NCBI GenBank assembly: GCA_040756415.1
Contig: JBFLYZ010000042.1
Coordinates: 1 to 32,754 of the forward strand
Length of the DNA stretch: 32,754 nt
Source: JBFLYZ01 sp040756415
GTDB lineage: Bacteria; Bacteroidota; Bacteroidia; JADZBD01
Reading direction: 5' to 3'
The notes beneath the pieces were generated by a model that ran no database searches, was not told the origin of the DNA, and was given only the letters and a program-made list of their open reading frames with translations. Positions 22,925 through 30,703 of the stretch are shown one piece after another. Every line of letters starts with the position of its first letter. Position 1 is the first letter of the stretch. Both the position numbers and the translations under genes were made by a program.

Positions 22925-25057
22925 ATGAAAAAGCTGTTATTGCTGATCTTTTTCCTTTTCTCCCTGTTCGTAACGGGCTATGCGCAGGATGAGGAGGAAG
23001 AGCTGGAGGAAAAGCCCAAAAAAGAGAGCAGGAAAAAGGATAAGAAGGATACCGGTGCCACGGGCGGGGAGGAGGAAGGCAAGGAGAATGAAAACGATTG
23101 TCCTGACCCCGAAAACCCCGAGGCGGTCAAGCTCTTTAAGAAATACCAGGATAAGAAAAAGTACGAGTACAAAGAGCGTATCGCTTTCCTGAAGCAGTGC
23201 CTGGAAGAAGAGCCCGATTATCCCCAGGCCAATTTCGAGTACGCCCGGCAGTTGATCATAGCGGCCAAGAACAACAGCCAGAGCTACAAGGGCGCGGCTC
23301 CTTACCTGATGAAGGTCATTAACGCCTGCCCGAAGTACCATTCCGATCCGTACTATTACCTGGGCATCATCCACTGGGAGGATAAGAATTACCAGGAATG
23401 CATCAAGTACATGAAAATGTACCTTGACTTCAAGGAGGAGGATGAAAAAAAATACAACAAGGATTACCCGGCCTTCCTGGTCGATGCCAAGCAGCTCATC
23501 AAGTTAAGCAGGTTCTATGACCAGGTGTATAATCACCCGGTTTCTTTCGATCCGCAGATCGTGCAGGGCCTCAGTTCGGGCATGAGCGAGTACCTGCCCA
23601 TCATTTCGCCCGATGGTACCATTGCTTTATACACGCGGCAGAAAAAGCCCACTTCCAAATCGCCTATCGAGAGCGACAAGATCATCGAAGTGTTCACCAT
23701 ATCGAAGAACAAGGACGGGAAATGGGACGAGGGGTATAAGATGACGGAGCCGTTCAACAGGGGCACCAACGAGGGAGGCGCAACGCTGACCATCGATAAC
23801 AAGCACATGTACTTCACCATTTGCCGGCACGAGGGCGGGGCCAATATCAACTGCGACATATGGACCAGCGATTTCATCAACGGCAAATGGACCGATCTGC
23901 GCAAGCTCAGCGATACGGTCAATACCAAGGACCGCTGGGAGTCGCAGCCCAGCGTATCGGCCGATGGCAGCACCATTTATTTCGCCAGCGACCGCCCGGG
24001 CGGATACGGTGGGGTGGACATATGGAAGACGGTAAAGGGCCCTGACGGGAAGTGGAGCGCGCCCATCAACCTGGGCCCGAAGATCAACACCAAGGGGCAC
24101 GAAAAATCGCCCTTCATCCATTCCGACAGCCAGACCCTTTATTTTTCCTCGGGCCCGCTCGAGCCGGAGCTGGGCGGTGGCGGTGGGCACATGGGCGTGG
24201 GCGGTTACGATATCTTTTACTGCAGGGCCGATACAGCGGGTAACTGGCTCGACCCTGTCAATATCGGCTACCCGATCAATACCAAGGGCGATGACCTGGG
24301 CTTTTTTGTCAGCACCGATGGCAAGACCGCCTATTTTGCCAGCGATGATCCGGCCAAGACCAAGAACAAGACGATAGGCGGGTATGATATCTATTCTTTC
24401 GACCTGTATAAGGATGCCCGCCCGGAGAGTGTTTCGTTCGTTGAGGTGGATTTTAAAAGCCCGGCCGATACGACCGTGAAGGACGTAAAGGTGCAGGTGG
24501 TGGATGCGGTCACAAAAAAGGTATATAACGGAATAGTGGATACTTCTACGAGCAAGAGCCGCGTGGCGGTGATCAATACCGGCAGCGACCTGCTGGTGAA
24601 AGTAGAGAAGGAGGGAGTGGCCTTCAGCTCCCAACTGATCTCGGCAAAAGATTCGGTAGTGCCGGGCAAGGTGGTGAAGACCCAACTGGTATCCAAACCC
24701 ATAGAAGTAGGGCAAACCTATACGCTCAATAATATCTATTATAAATCCGGCTCGGCCGACCTGGACCCCAAATCGAAGATCGTGCTCGAGCAGTTTGCCG
24801 ACTTTCTTAAAAAGAACCCGGGCGTGAAAGTGGAAATATGGGGGCATACCGATGATGTGGGCGATGATGCGGCCAACCTGGCCCTGTCGCAGGACCGGGC
24901 CTATACCGTTTTCGAGATATTGCTTGAGATGGGGGTGAAAAAGGAGCAGATCACCGGCTTCAAGGGCTGGGGAGAAGGGAAACCGCTTGTTGAAAATACG
25001 TCTGAGGCCAACCGCGCCAAGAACCGCAGGACAGAGTTCGTGGTTACGGCTAAATAA
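22925..25057 (+). CDS. TPR / PD40 propeller / OmpA-like protein (PorE-like architecture)
   Basis: Product of 710 aa. In order: signal peptide (1-20, ending GYAQ); an acidic/basic linker (21-60); TPR-like helices (about 65-195, including YPQANFEYARQLI and YYYLGIIHWEDKNYQECIKYM); PD40-type beta-propeller repeats (about 215-500, with SPDGTIALYTR, SADGSTIYFASDRPGGYGGVDIW, STDGKTAYFAS); a small beta domain (about 505-595); and a peptidoglycan-binding OmpA domain (about 605-710, GHTDDVGDDAANLALSQDRA, NRAKNRRTEF). This is the order seen in PorE of the T9SS machine of Porphyromonas gingivalis, but similar proteins exist outside T9SS and no lipobox is visible here. It likely links the outer membrane to peptidoglycan. 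Confidence 0.88.
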   Translation: MKKLLLLIFFLFSLFVTGYAQDEEEELEEKPKKESRKKDKKDTGATGGEEEGKENENDCPDPENPEAVKLFKKYQDKKKYEYKERIAFLKQCLEEEPDYPQANFEYARQLIIAAKNNSQSYKGAAPYLMKVINACPKYHSDPYYYLGIIHWEDKNYQECIKYMKMYLDFKEEDEKKYNKDYPAFLVDAKQLIKLSRFYDQVYNHPVSFDPQIVQGLSSGMSEYLPIISPDGTIALYTRQKKPTSKSPIESDKIIEVFTISKNKDGKWDEGYKMTEPFNRGTNEGGATLTIDNKHMYFTICRHEGGANINCDIWTSDFINGKWTDLRKLSDTVNTKDRWESQPSVSADGSTIYFASDRPGGYGGVDIWKTVKGPDGKWSAPINLGPKINTKGHEKSPFIHSDSQTLYFSSGPLEPELGGGGGHMGVGGYDIFYCRADTAGNWLDPVNIGYPINTKGDDLGFFVSTDGKTAYFASDDPAKTKNKTIGGYDIYSFDLYKDARPESVSFVEVDFKSPADTTVKDVKVQVVDAVTKKVYNGIVDTSTSKSRVAVINTGSDLLVKVEKEGVAFSSQLISAKDSVVPGKVVKTQLVSKPIEVGQTYTLNNIYYKSGSADLDPKSKIVLEQFADFLKKNPGVKVEIWGHTDDVGDDAANLALSQDRAYTVFEILLEMGVKKEQITGFKGWGEGKPLVENTSEANRAKNRRTEFVVTAK

Positions 25058-25090
25058 GCCCCCAAATCCTAATAATGCATTTTTCCCAAT

Positions 25091-25105
25091 TTGCGGTGGC
25101 CGCAA
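25091..25105. repeat. Inverted repeat overlapping the -33 box
   Basis: TTGCGG-TGG-CCGCAA is a perfect 6 bp inverted repeat with a 3 nt centre. Its first three bases are the -33 TTG of the next promoter, so it is placed like an operator. It lacks a T-run and is unlikely to be a terminator. Confidence 0.4.
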
Positions 25106-25121
25106 TTAAGCGCTACATTTG
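25091..25121 (+). promoter_or_regulatory. Complete promoter of the thioredoxin-like gene
   Basis: TTG (25091-25093), 20 nt spacer, TACATTTG (25114-25121), both perfect, with an ATG 21 nt downstream at 25143. Predicts a short leader of about 15 nt. Confidence 0.65.
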
Positions 25122-25142
25122 AATAAACAAACCTGCAGCCAC

Positions 25143-25934
25143 ATGAAAAAACTCTACACTATTCTCGCGCTTTCGCTTGCACTGGGATCTGCCAGCGCGC
25201 AAACCAGCCTTACCACGGCCGTGGACTTTACCGTTACCGATGTGAACGGCAATACCTTCAACCTGTTCAATATGCTTAACTCGGGCAAGTACGTTTGCAT
25301 CGATTTCTTCTTCACCACCTGCGGCCCCTGCCAGCAGACCAGCCCTTATTTCAAGACCACTTACCAGAACTACGGCTGCAACAGCGGGCAGGTCTATTTC
25401 ATTGCCATGGACTATGGCGATAACAACGCACAGTGCATAGCCTATGAGAACACCTACCTGGGCGGCAACTCCGGTTACCCGGTGTTCAGCGGGCAGGAGG
25501 GTGGCGGAACAGCCGTATGCAATACCTACGGCATTGGCGCTTATCCTACCTATATCCTGATCCACCCGAACAAGACCATCATCGAGCAGGATATGTGGCC
25601 CATCAGCAGCCCCGCTTCATTTGACGCCTACTTTTCTTCCCATGGCCTCAGCCAGACTCCTTGCCCGACCGGTGTGGAAGAAGTGGCAACCGCGGCCAAT
25701 GTAATGCTGTTCCCCAATCCTGCTTCCGGCCAGATCACCATTGCCGATGCCGATGGTGGCAGGATAACAGCGGTGCGCGTATTCGACATGATGGGCAAGA
25801 CCTATATCGAGAGAAAGTTTGAAGCGGCACTTCCCGAGCAGCAGCTCATCCTTTCCGAGCTCAACAGCGGGGTCTATTTCATCGAGGTGATCACCGAAAG
25901 CTCAGCAGCCGTGTTGAAGTTCAGCAAATTTTGA
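25143..25934 (+). CDS. Secreted thioredoxin-fold protein with T9SS sorting domain
   Basis: Product of 263 aa: signal peptide (1-20, ASAQ), a TlpA/AhpC-like thioredoxin domain (about 25-180) with the redox motif C60-G-P-C63 and the cis-Pro segment GIGAYPTYILI near 143-153, and a type A T9SS sorting domain (about 190-263, LFPNPASGQITI ... LNSGVYFIEVITES). It should act as a disulfide oxidoreductase outside the cell or on its surface. An in-frame ATG-like start upstream (25119) lies within the promoter element; the ATG at 25143 starts right at the signal peptide. Its transcript ends at a strong terminator. Confidence 0.9.
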   Translation: MKKLYTILALSLALGSASAQTSLTTAVDFTVTDVNGNTFNLFNMLNSGKYVCIDFFFTTCGPCQQTSPYFKTTYQNYGCNSGQVYFIAMDYGDNNAQCIAYENTYLGGNSGYPVFSGQEGGGTAVCNTYGIGAYPTYILIHPNKTIIEQDMWPISSPASFDAYFSSHGLSQTPCPTGVEEVATAANVMLFPNPASGQITIADADGGRITAVRVFDMMGKTYIERKFEAALPEQQLILSELNSGVYFIEVITESSAAVLKFSKF

Positions 25935-25952
25935 TCCTTACACGTTCCGTTG

Positions 25953-25991
25953 AAAGAAGGATGGCCGGAACGGCTGTCCTTCTTTTATTTT
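25953..25991 (+). terminator. Strong intrinsic terminator after the thioredoxin-like gene
   Basis: AAGAAGGA (25954-25961) pairs with TCCTTCTT (25977-25984); the inner TGGCCG and CGGCTG extend the stem around a GAA loop, with two G-U pairs. A T-rich run (TTTTATTTT) follows. This separates the thioredoxin-like gene from the MEDS gene. Confidence 0.85.
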
Positions 25992-25998
25992 CAGGGGG

Positions 25999-26029
25999 TT
26001 GTTTTTAAAGCGGATACTCAGTAGATTTG
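25999..26029 (+). promoter_or_regulatory. Complete promoter of the MEDS-domain gene
   Basis: TTG (25999-26001), 20 nt spacer, TAGATTTG (26022-26029), with the ATG at 26048 18 nt further. Both boxes match consensus, so the MEDS gene is its own transcription unit. Confidence 0.65.
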
Positions 26030-26047
26030 AAGCTTACAGACCCACTT

Positions 26048-26680
26048 ATGGATAAGATCATCTCTGAAGTCAACCGTTGGGAAAATACGAATATACAGGT
26101 GTTCTGGGGCGAGATCGCTCCCTGCGACCACCTGGTACAGATCTACGAGAACGATAAGATATTTCTCGATACTCTTGAGGGCTTTGCGGGCACGGGCCTG
26201 CTATTGGGCGACAGCGTGGTTGTTATTGCCACCGCTTCGCATATCAATTCGCTCAATACCCGGCTGCTTGCTCAGGGTTTCGACCTGACCGCCCTTGCTG
26301 CGGCTGACCGCTACATGACGATGGAGGCCACTGATACGCTTTCGCGGTTTATGGTCAACAACTGGCCGGATGAAGACCTGTTTAACCGGTGCATCTCCTC
26401 TGTTCTCGATCGTGCCGGAAAGGACGGGCGCAAGGTGAGGGCGTTCGGAGAAATGGTGGCCGTGCTGTGGGCGCAGGGGCTTAATGGAGCCACCGTTCAG
26501 CTTGAAAACCTGTGGCACAAGCTTCACCGTAACCGCTTCACGCTGTACTGCGCCTATCCCCGGAGCGGTTTTACGCAGGCGGCACACGAGTCGATCGCCT
26601 GCCTGTGCAACCTGCATTCAAAGGTCATAGACGGGCAGGCGCGCCCGGCCACGGAGATCTACTACCGGTCGGTGAAGTAG
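26048..26680 (+). CDS. Stand-alone MEDS domain protein
   Basis: Product of 210 aa that is almost entirely one MEDS domain (named for methanogen/methylotroph DcmR sensory proteins, a P-loop-like sensory fold). Seen: HLVQIYENDKIFLDTLEGF near 24-42, GLLLGDSVVVIATASH near 46-61, VRAFGEMVAVLWAQG near 130-144 and LYCAYPRSGF near 170-180. There is no signal peptide, DNA-binding, kinase or PAS part, and no partner regulator beside it. It may sense a small molecule and act on a partner encoded elsewhere. The TTG at 26027 is in frame but inside the promoter, so the ATG at 26048 is used. Confidence 0.8.
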   Translation: MDKIISEVNRWENTNIQVFWGEIAPCDHLVQIYENDKIFLDTLEGFAGTGLLLGDSVVVIATASHINSLNTRLLAQGFDLTALAAADRYMTMEATDTLSRFMVNNWPDEDLFNRCISSVLDRAGKDGRKVRAFGEMVAVLWAQGLNGATVQLENLWHKLHRNRFTLYCAYPRSGFTQAAHESIACLCNLHSKVIDGQARPATEIYYRSVK

Positions 26681-26709
26681 CCCGGCTTTCTTCCTGGTCT
26701 TTCTTTTCT

Positions 26710-26717
26710 TATTTTTG
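26710..26717 (+). promoter_or_regulatory. Promoter -7 element abutting the CotH-like gene
   Basis: TATTTTTG matches TAnnTTTG and lies 4 nt before the ATG at 26722. The upstream 40 bp is pyrimidine-rich and has no -33 TTG. Predicts a leaderless mRNA. Confidence 0.4.
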
Positions 26718-26721
26718 TTTT

Positions 26722-28284
26722 ATGAAAACCCGGGAGCTGGTATGCGCCTTAACCTTTGCCTTATCGGGCCATGCCTTCCCGCAAAACCCGGGCGATAACC
26801 TGTTCTCCTCTTCGCAGGTCCACGACATCAACATCATACTCACCCAGGCCAACTGGTGGGACTCGCTGCAGTATTACAAAGACCTGAGCGACCAGACCGG
26901 CCAGAACTATTATATGGTCTCGGACGTGATCATCAATGGCACACCGCTCAGTTCATCGGGCGTGCGCCTGAGGGGCAATTCCAGCTACGGCCACCCGGGA
27001 AGAAAAAAGCCGATCAAGATCGATTTCAACCAGTACGTTCAGGGGCAGGAATATGACGGGCTTAAATCCATCCTGCTCAACAACAGCTCGTATGACCCCA
27101 CCATGCTGCGCGAAAAGCTGATGCTCGATGTGCTGAACGCCCGCGGGCTTCCGGCCCCGCGATGCACTTACGCGCGCGTATCCTACAACGGGCAATACGT
27201 GGGCCTGTATAAAGTGCTGGAGGTGGTGGACAAAACCTTTTTGAAGACCCATTTCAACAACAAGGAACGGAACCTCTACAAGGGCGAACCCAATGCCACC
27301 CTCGAATGGGAGGGAAGCAACCAGGCGGCCTATTACGATAACCTGGAGCTGAATACCAATGAAACGGCCAACGACTGGAGCGACCTGGTGAACCTGATCG
27401 ACAAGATCAACAACAGCGGCAGCGATTTCCGCAGCCAGGTAGAGCAGGTTTTCAACCTGCAGGATTATATACGTTCATGGGCGGCAAATAATGTGTTTGC
27501 CAACATCGATGCCTACTATTCCATCCCGCACAACTATTACCTGTATAACGATTCCATCGCTGATGTATTCCAGTGGATCAACTGGGATGTGGGACTGGTC
27601 TTTGGCGTGTTGCCTTCCAGCCTGTTCCAGAGCTCCGACCAGCTCGATATCTTTTACCTGCCCGATCCCCCTTCTTCGCGGCCCCTGAACAATAACATAC
27701 TGAATGTTCCGGAGCTGAAAACGGCTTACCTCAACGCGGTCTGCGATTTTCTGAACAACGACCTGGACCCGAACAGGCTTTTCCCCAAGATCGACAGCCT
27801 GGCCGCTGTGATACGCCCGCATGTGTATGCCGAGCCCGACAGCAACCAGATGTACACCGAGGCCCAGTTCGAGGGCAACCTGAACTCGACAAAGGTCCCT
27901 TCTTTCCTGTTCTATAATATTCCCGGGCTCAAATCCTTTATCGTGCTGAGGAAAGAGAATGTGGTGAACCAGTTGTGCCAGATGGAATGGAGCTGCGCCC
28001 TGGGCGCATCCTATTCCGGAATTGGCAGCGGCATTATTAACGTATATCCCAGTCCGGCCAACGATGAGCTGACGGTTTATTTCAATGTGCCTGAGTACAA
28101 CACGCTGATCAGCTACCGGATCGTTGACATGATGGGCAATAAAGTGCTAGAAGAATACGCCCCGCTCGAGGACGGCAATTACGTTAAGAAACTGAACACG
28201 GCCGGATTAAGGCAAGGCATTTATATGCTCATCGTGGATGCCGCCTGCAGGGATGTGGAACGGAAAATTCTTATTATTCGCTGA
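26722..28284 (+). CDS. Secreted CotH kinase-like protein with T9SS sorting domain
   Basis: Product of 520 aa: signal peptide (1-21), a CotH kinase-like domain (about 30-430) with GVRLRGNSSYGHPGRKKPIKI near 78-98, the KVLEVVDKTFL segment, HNYYLYND near 270-277 and NWDVGLVFG near 287-295, then a T9SS type A sorting domain (about 440-520, VYPSPANDELTVYF ... LRQGIYMLIV). CotH-type proteins phosphorylate Ser residues of secreted proteins, with metal-binding Asp residues. Here the usual acidic cluster reads WDVG, so activity is not certain. The longer frame upstream, overlapping the MEDS gene, is rejected because the signal peptide starts at 26722. Confidence 0.85.
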   Translation: MKTRELVCALTFALSGHAFPQNPGDNLFSSSQVHDINIILTQANWWDSLQYYKDLSDQTGQNYYMVSDVIINGTPLSSSGVRLRGNSSYGHPGRKKPIKIDFNQYVQGQEYDGLKSILLNNSSYDPTMLREKLMLDVLNARGLPAPRCTYARVSYNGQYVGLYKVLEVVDKTFLKTHFNNKERNLYKGEPNATLEWEGSNQAAYYDNLELNTNETANDWSDLVNLIDKINNSGSDFRSQVEQVFNLQDYIRSWAANNVFANIDAYYSIPHNYYLYNDSIADVFQWINWDVGLVFGVLPSSLFQSSDQLDIFYLPDPPSSRPLNNNILNVPELKTAYLNAVCDFLNNDLDPNRLFPKIDSLAAVIRPHVYAEPDSNQMYTEAQFEGNLNSTKVPSFLFYNIPGLKSFIVLRKENVVNQLCQMEWSCALGASYSGIGSGIINVYPSPANDELTVYFNVPEYNTLISYRIVDMMGNKVLEEYAPLEDGNYVKKLNTAGLRQGIYMLIVDAACRDVERKILIIR

Positions 28285-28317
28285 AATGTTGGAGATTGGA
28301 AATTGGATATTTTTGTT

Positions 28318-29013
28318 TTATTCTTTGGTGAGAAGGGCAAGCAGATCTTCTGAGCTTTTATAATCCTCGCCCTCTTTTTTGGCTTTTTCAATGGCTTTTA
28401 TAAGCATTTGTCTTGCTTCTTCCTTTCGCCCCAGCTTGAAGCACAAATGCGCATAAGTGTCCATATTGGCATATATAGGGGCAAGTTCTATGGCGCGACT
28501 GGACCAGCCCAACGCCTTTTGCAATAAGATCGTGTCTTCAGTGTGCTCGTAAAAAGCCCATGCGCTCCAACCCAACTGCCCTTCGTTATCCATGCAATAC
28601 TTGTCTACGTAATCGGATGCCACGGCCGAATAATTGGTAAAATCGCCCCGGTCGTAGTAGTCTGACATTTTAATGTGAGCGAGTATCCTTGCCGCCTCCG
28701 ATCCCGTATGAGCGTGTATTTCATTTTCTAATTTTTTGATCTGCACCGTATCCCTTTTGTCGTAAGCGTCTTTCAAAGCAAATTCATAAACCCTGCTGAC
28801 GGTGATTCGGACGGAATCGGCCGTAAATAGTTTTTCCGCTTCGCTCCTCGAGGCCAGCAGTTCGGCCAACTGTCCTGAGTTATAAAAGTAAAGAGTCGAA
28901 TCGAAATTTTCCAGGTGCCTGTTCAACCTGGCCCAGTTTTCCCGGAGCCCGGGTTTTGTTCCGCATCCAGCCATCCAGGCTACAATTATTGCTGATGCCA
29001 GGGTCCGTCTCAT
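28318..29013 (-). CDS. Small lipoprotein with TPR-like helices
   Basis: Product of 231 aa with a lipoprotein signal (RRTLASAIIVAWMAGC; lipobox MAGC, Cys at 17), so it is probably lipid-anchored in the envelope. The C-terminal half has helical, TPR-like repeats (LQKALGWSSRAIELAPIYANMDTYAHLCFKLG in parts: KALGWSSRAIELAP, YAHLCFKLGRKEEARQMLIKAI). Function unknown. Its ATG follows the stop of the decarboxylase by 3 bp, so it is co-transcribed with it. It is AT-richer than most genes here. Confidence 0.8.
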   Translation of the reverse strand: MRRTLASAIIVAWMAGCGTKPGLRENWARLNRHLENFDSTLYFYNSGQLAELLASRSEAEKLFTADSVRITVSRVYEFALKDAYDKRDTVQIKKLENEIHAHTGSEAARILAHIKMSDYYDRGDFTNYSAVASDYVDKYCMDNEGQLGWSAWAFYEHTEDTILLQKALGWSSRAIELAPIYANMDTYAHLCFKLGRKEEARQMLIKAIEKAKKEGEDYKSSEDLLALLTKE

Positions 29014-29016
29014 AAG

Positions 29017-30477
29017 TTACGATCGTTTTTCAAGTTTATTGATTTTTTCTTTCAGGACATGCAAAAGAGTGTCTACTGTTTTCAAATGCGTACGGAAAGA
29101 CAGGCAGGCGAAGCGCAGGGTGAATTTGCCCTTAAGCATAGTCGAAGAAATAAACACCCTTCCGTCCGCCACCACTTCCTCCAGCAGTTTTTTATTGAAG
29201 GCATTGGCATCTTCCCCGCCCGTGCGGGCGTTTTTTTTCGGGATGTAACGGTACACTACTACGGAAAGCTCGGGCTCTATCCCGCATTCAAAGCCCAGCT
29301 TTTGCACCTCGGCATAAAAATATTTCGCAAGAAGCAGCTTTTCCTCCAGGCAGGCGCGGAAAGGCCTTAGCCCATGCAGCTTCAGGGGCAGCCACAGGCG
29401 CATGCCGCGGAAATGCTTGGTCAGTTCGGGCGAGAGCTCGGCAGGCGAAGGCTCCTCGTTTTGCTCGGGCGCATCCTGGAGGTAATGGGCCGTGTAATAG
29501 TGGGAGGCCTGCAGCTTTGACCTGTCCCTCACCAGCACGGCCCCCAGGCCGTAGGGAAGGAAAAGCCCTTTATGCGGGTCGATGGAAAGCGAATCGGAGC
29601 GCTCTATTCCTTTCAGCTTTTTCTTTCCTTCTTTCGTAAGTACGAAAAAGCCACCGTAAGCCGCATCGATGTGGTACCAGAGCTTATGCTTCGCAGTTAT
29701 TTTCCCTATCTCATGCAGGGGATCAACGGCCCCGGTGTCGGTGGTGCCGGCCGAGGCGATGACCAGGAAGGGATTCAGGTTTTTCTTTTTATCCGCTGCG
29801 ACCTGCTTTTCCAGTTCGGATGCTTTCATCCGGTAACGCTCATCGAGGGGCACATAACGGATCAGGCATTCGCCCAGTCCCGCGATGCGTATGGCCTTGG
29901 CCACCGAGTGATGAGCTTGTTGTGACAGGTAGATGACCGAGCGGCTTATATCCTTTGCTTTGATGCCTTTGGCCTCCCTGGCCGTGACCACGGCCATGAG
30001 GTTGGCCATGCTGCCACCCGAGGTGAGGTTGCCTAATGCGCTTTCGGGATAGCCCACCGTTTTGTTCATCCATCGGATCAGCATGTTCTCCATGCGCACC
30101 GCTCCTGGGCCGGCAAAGTAAAAGCCCGCATACCGGTTGAAGATATCGGCCAGGTAGTCCCCCAGGGCGGAATAGTAGATGCCGCCTCCGGGTATATAGC
30201 CCAGGTGCCCGCCCGAGGCGGGGTTCAGGCCGGGCGTATCCACGTGTTCCTGTATCAGGCTTAAGGCCTCTTCTATGCCGATACCCTTTTCCGATACGGG
30301 TGAGCCGAGAAGGCCGGCTCCTTTTTCATCGCTCAGGTTAAAGGCCTTTAGCTTCTCTATGCGCTTCAGGAAACTCTCTGAATAGGAGATCACTTTCTTT
30401 CGCACGGCCTTGCGCTCGCCTGCGCTGGGCTCCAGCAGGCGGGAGGCCTTTTCCAGCTCGAGCAGTTCTTTTCTCAT
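29017..30477 (-). CDS. Pyridoxal-phosphate-dependent (group II) amino acid decarboxylase
   Basis: Product of 486 aa related to aromatic-L-amino-acid and other group II decarboxylases. The PLP-binding Lys is in SIDPHKGLFLPYG near residue 302, the cofactor-ring Asp in YHIDAAYGGF near 268, and the PLP-stacking His segment AHHSV near 192. The domain start HLGYIPGGG near 92 is normal. The substrate (aromatic amino acid, glutamate or other) cannot be read from these motifs. A longer frame reaches 30558, but the ATG at 30477 fits the family start and the upstream palindrome and promoter-like sequence. First gene of a two-gene unit with the TPR lipoprotein. Cytoplasmic. Confidence 0.9.
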   Translation of the reverse strand: MRKELLELEKASRLLEPSAGERKAVRKKVISYSESFLKRIEKLKAFNLSDEKGAGLLGSPVSEKGIGIEEALSLIQEHVDTPGLNPASGGHLGYIPGGGIYYSALGDYLADIFNRYAGFYFAGPGAVRMENMLIRWMNKTVGYPESALGNLTSGGSMANLMAVVTAREAKGIKAKDISRSVIYLSQQAHHSVAKAIRIAGLGECLIRYVPLDERYRMKASELEKQVAADKKKNLNPFLVIASAGTTDTGAVDPLHEIGKITAKHKLWYHIDAAYGGFFVLTKEGKKKLKGIERSDSLSIDPHKGLFLPYGLGAVLVRDRSKLQASHYYTAHYLQDAPEQNEEPSPAELSPELTKHFRGMRLWLPLKLHGLRPFRACLEEKLLLAKYFYAEVQKLGFECGIEPELSVVVYRYIPKKNARTGGEDANAFNKKLLEEVVADGRVFISSTMLKGKFTLRFACLSFRTHLKTVDTLLHVLKEKINKLEKRS

Positions 30478-30481
30478 GACA

Positions 30482-30498
30482 CGAATATACAATATTCG
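30482..30498. promoter_or_regulatory. Palindromic site overlapping the decarboxylase promoter
   Basis: CGAATAT-ACA-ATATTCG is a perfect 7 bp inverted repeat with a 3 nt centre, 5-21 nt upstream of the decarboxylase ATG. On the minus strand its left arm forms TATATTCG, one base off TAnnTTTG, 4 nt from the ATG. A repressor bound here would block the promoter. Function inferred from position only. Confidence 0.45.
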
Positions 30499-30703
30499 AA
30501 TACCTATATGGACATCGTGCGAAAGATGGCTGGGAGCAGTTGGAGTAGTAAGCCACACCGAGCCTGAGGGCAGGCGCCCAGGGGCGATTATGCATGGATT
30601 TTAGCAACTCTTCCAAGCTGCCTGAAGGACCAGGGGAGCGGCCAGCCTGCAAAACAATGGCATAATAATTGTCACAGGCGCCCCTGGACTTAAAAACAAC
30701 CCC
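30499..30703. other. Non-coding divergent region with GC-rich repeats
   Basis: About 205 bp without a credible gene. It contains the hairpin GCCTG-AGGG-CAGGC (30562-30575), a 9 bp direct repeat CAGGCGCCC (30571-30579 and 30675-30683), and an inverted pair CCAGGGGCG (30578-30586) / CGCCCCTGG (30679-30687). These could fold the whole region into a long stem. No clear promoter for the plus-strand leucine-rich-repeat gene. Confidence 0.4.

Noticed and set aside
28308..28315. TATTTTTG, a perfect -7 match on the plus strand after the CotH-like gene
   Set aside because: It would transcribe only antisense into the 3' end of the lipoprotein gene, and the nearest TTG is 16 nt away, just outside the usual 17-23; AT-rich sequence makes a chance match likely.
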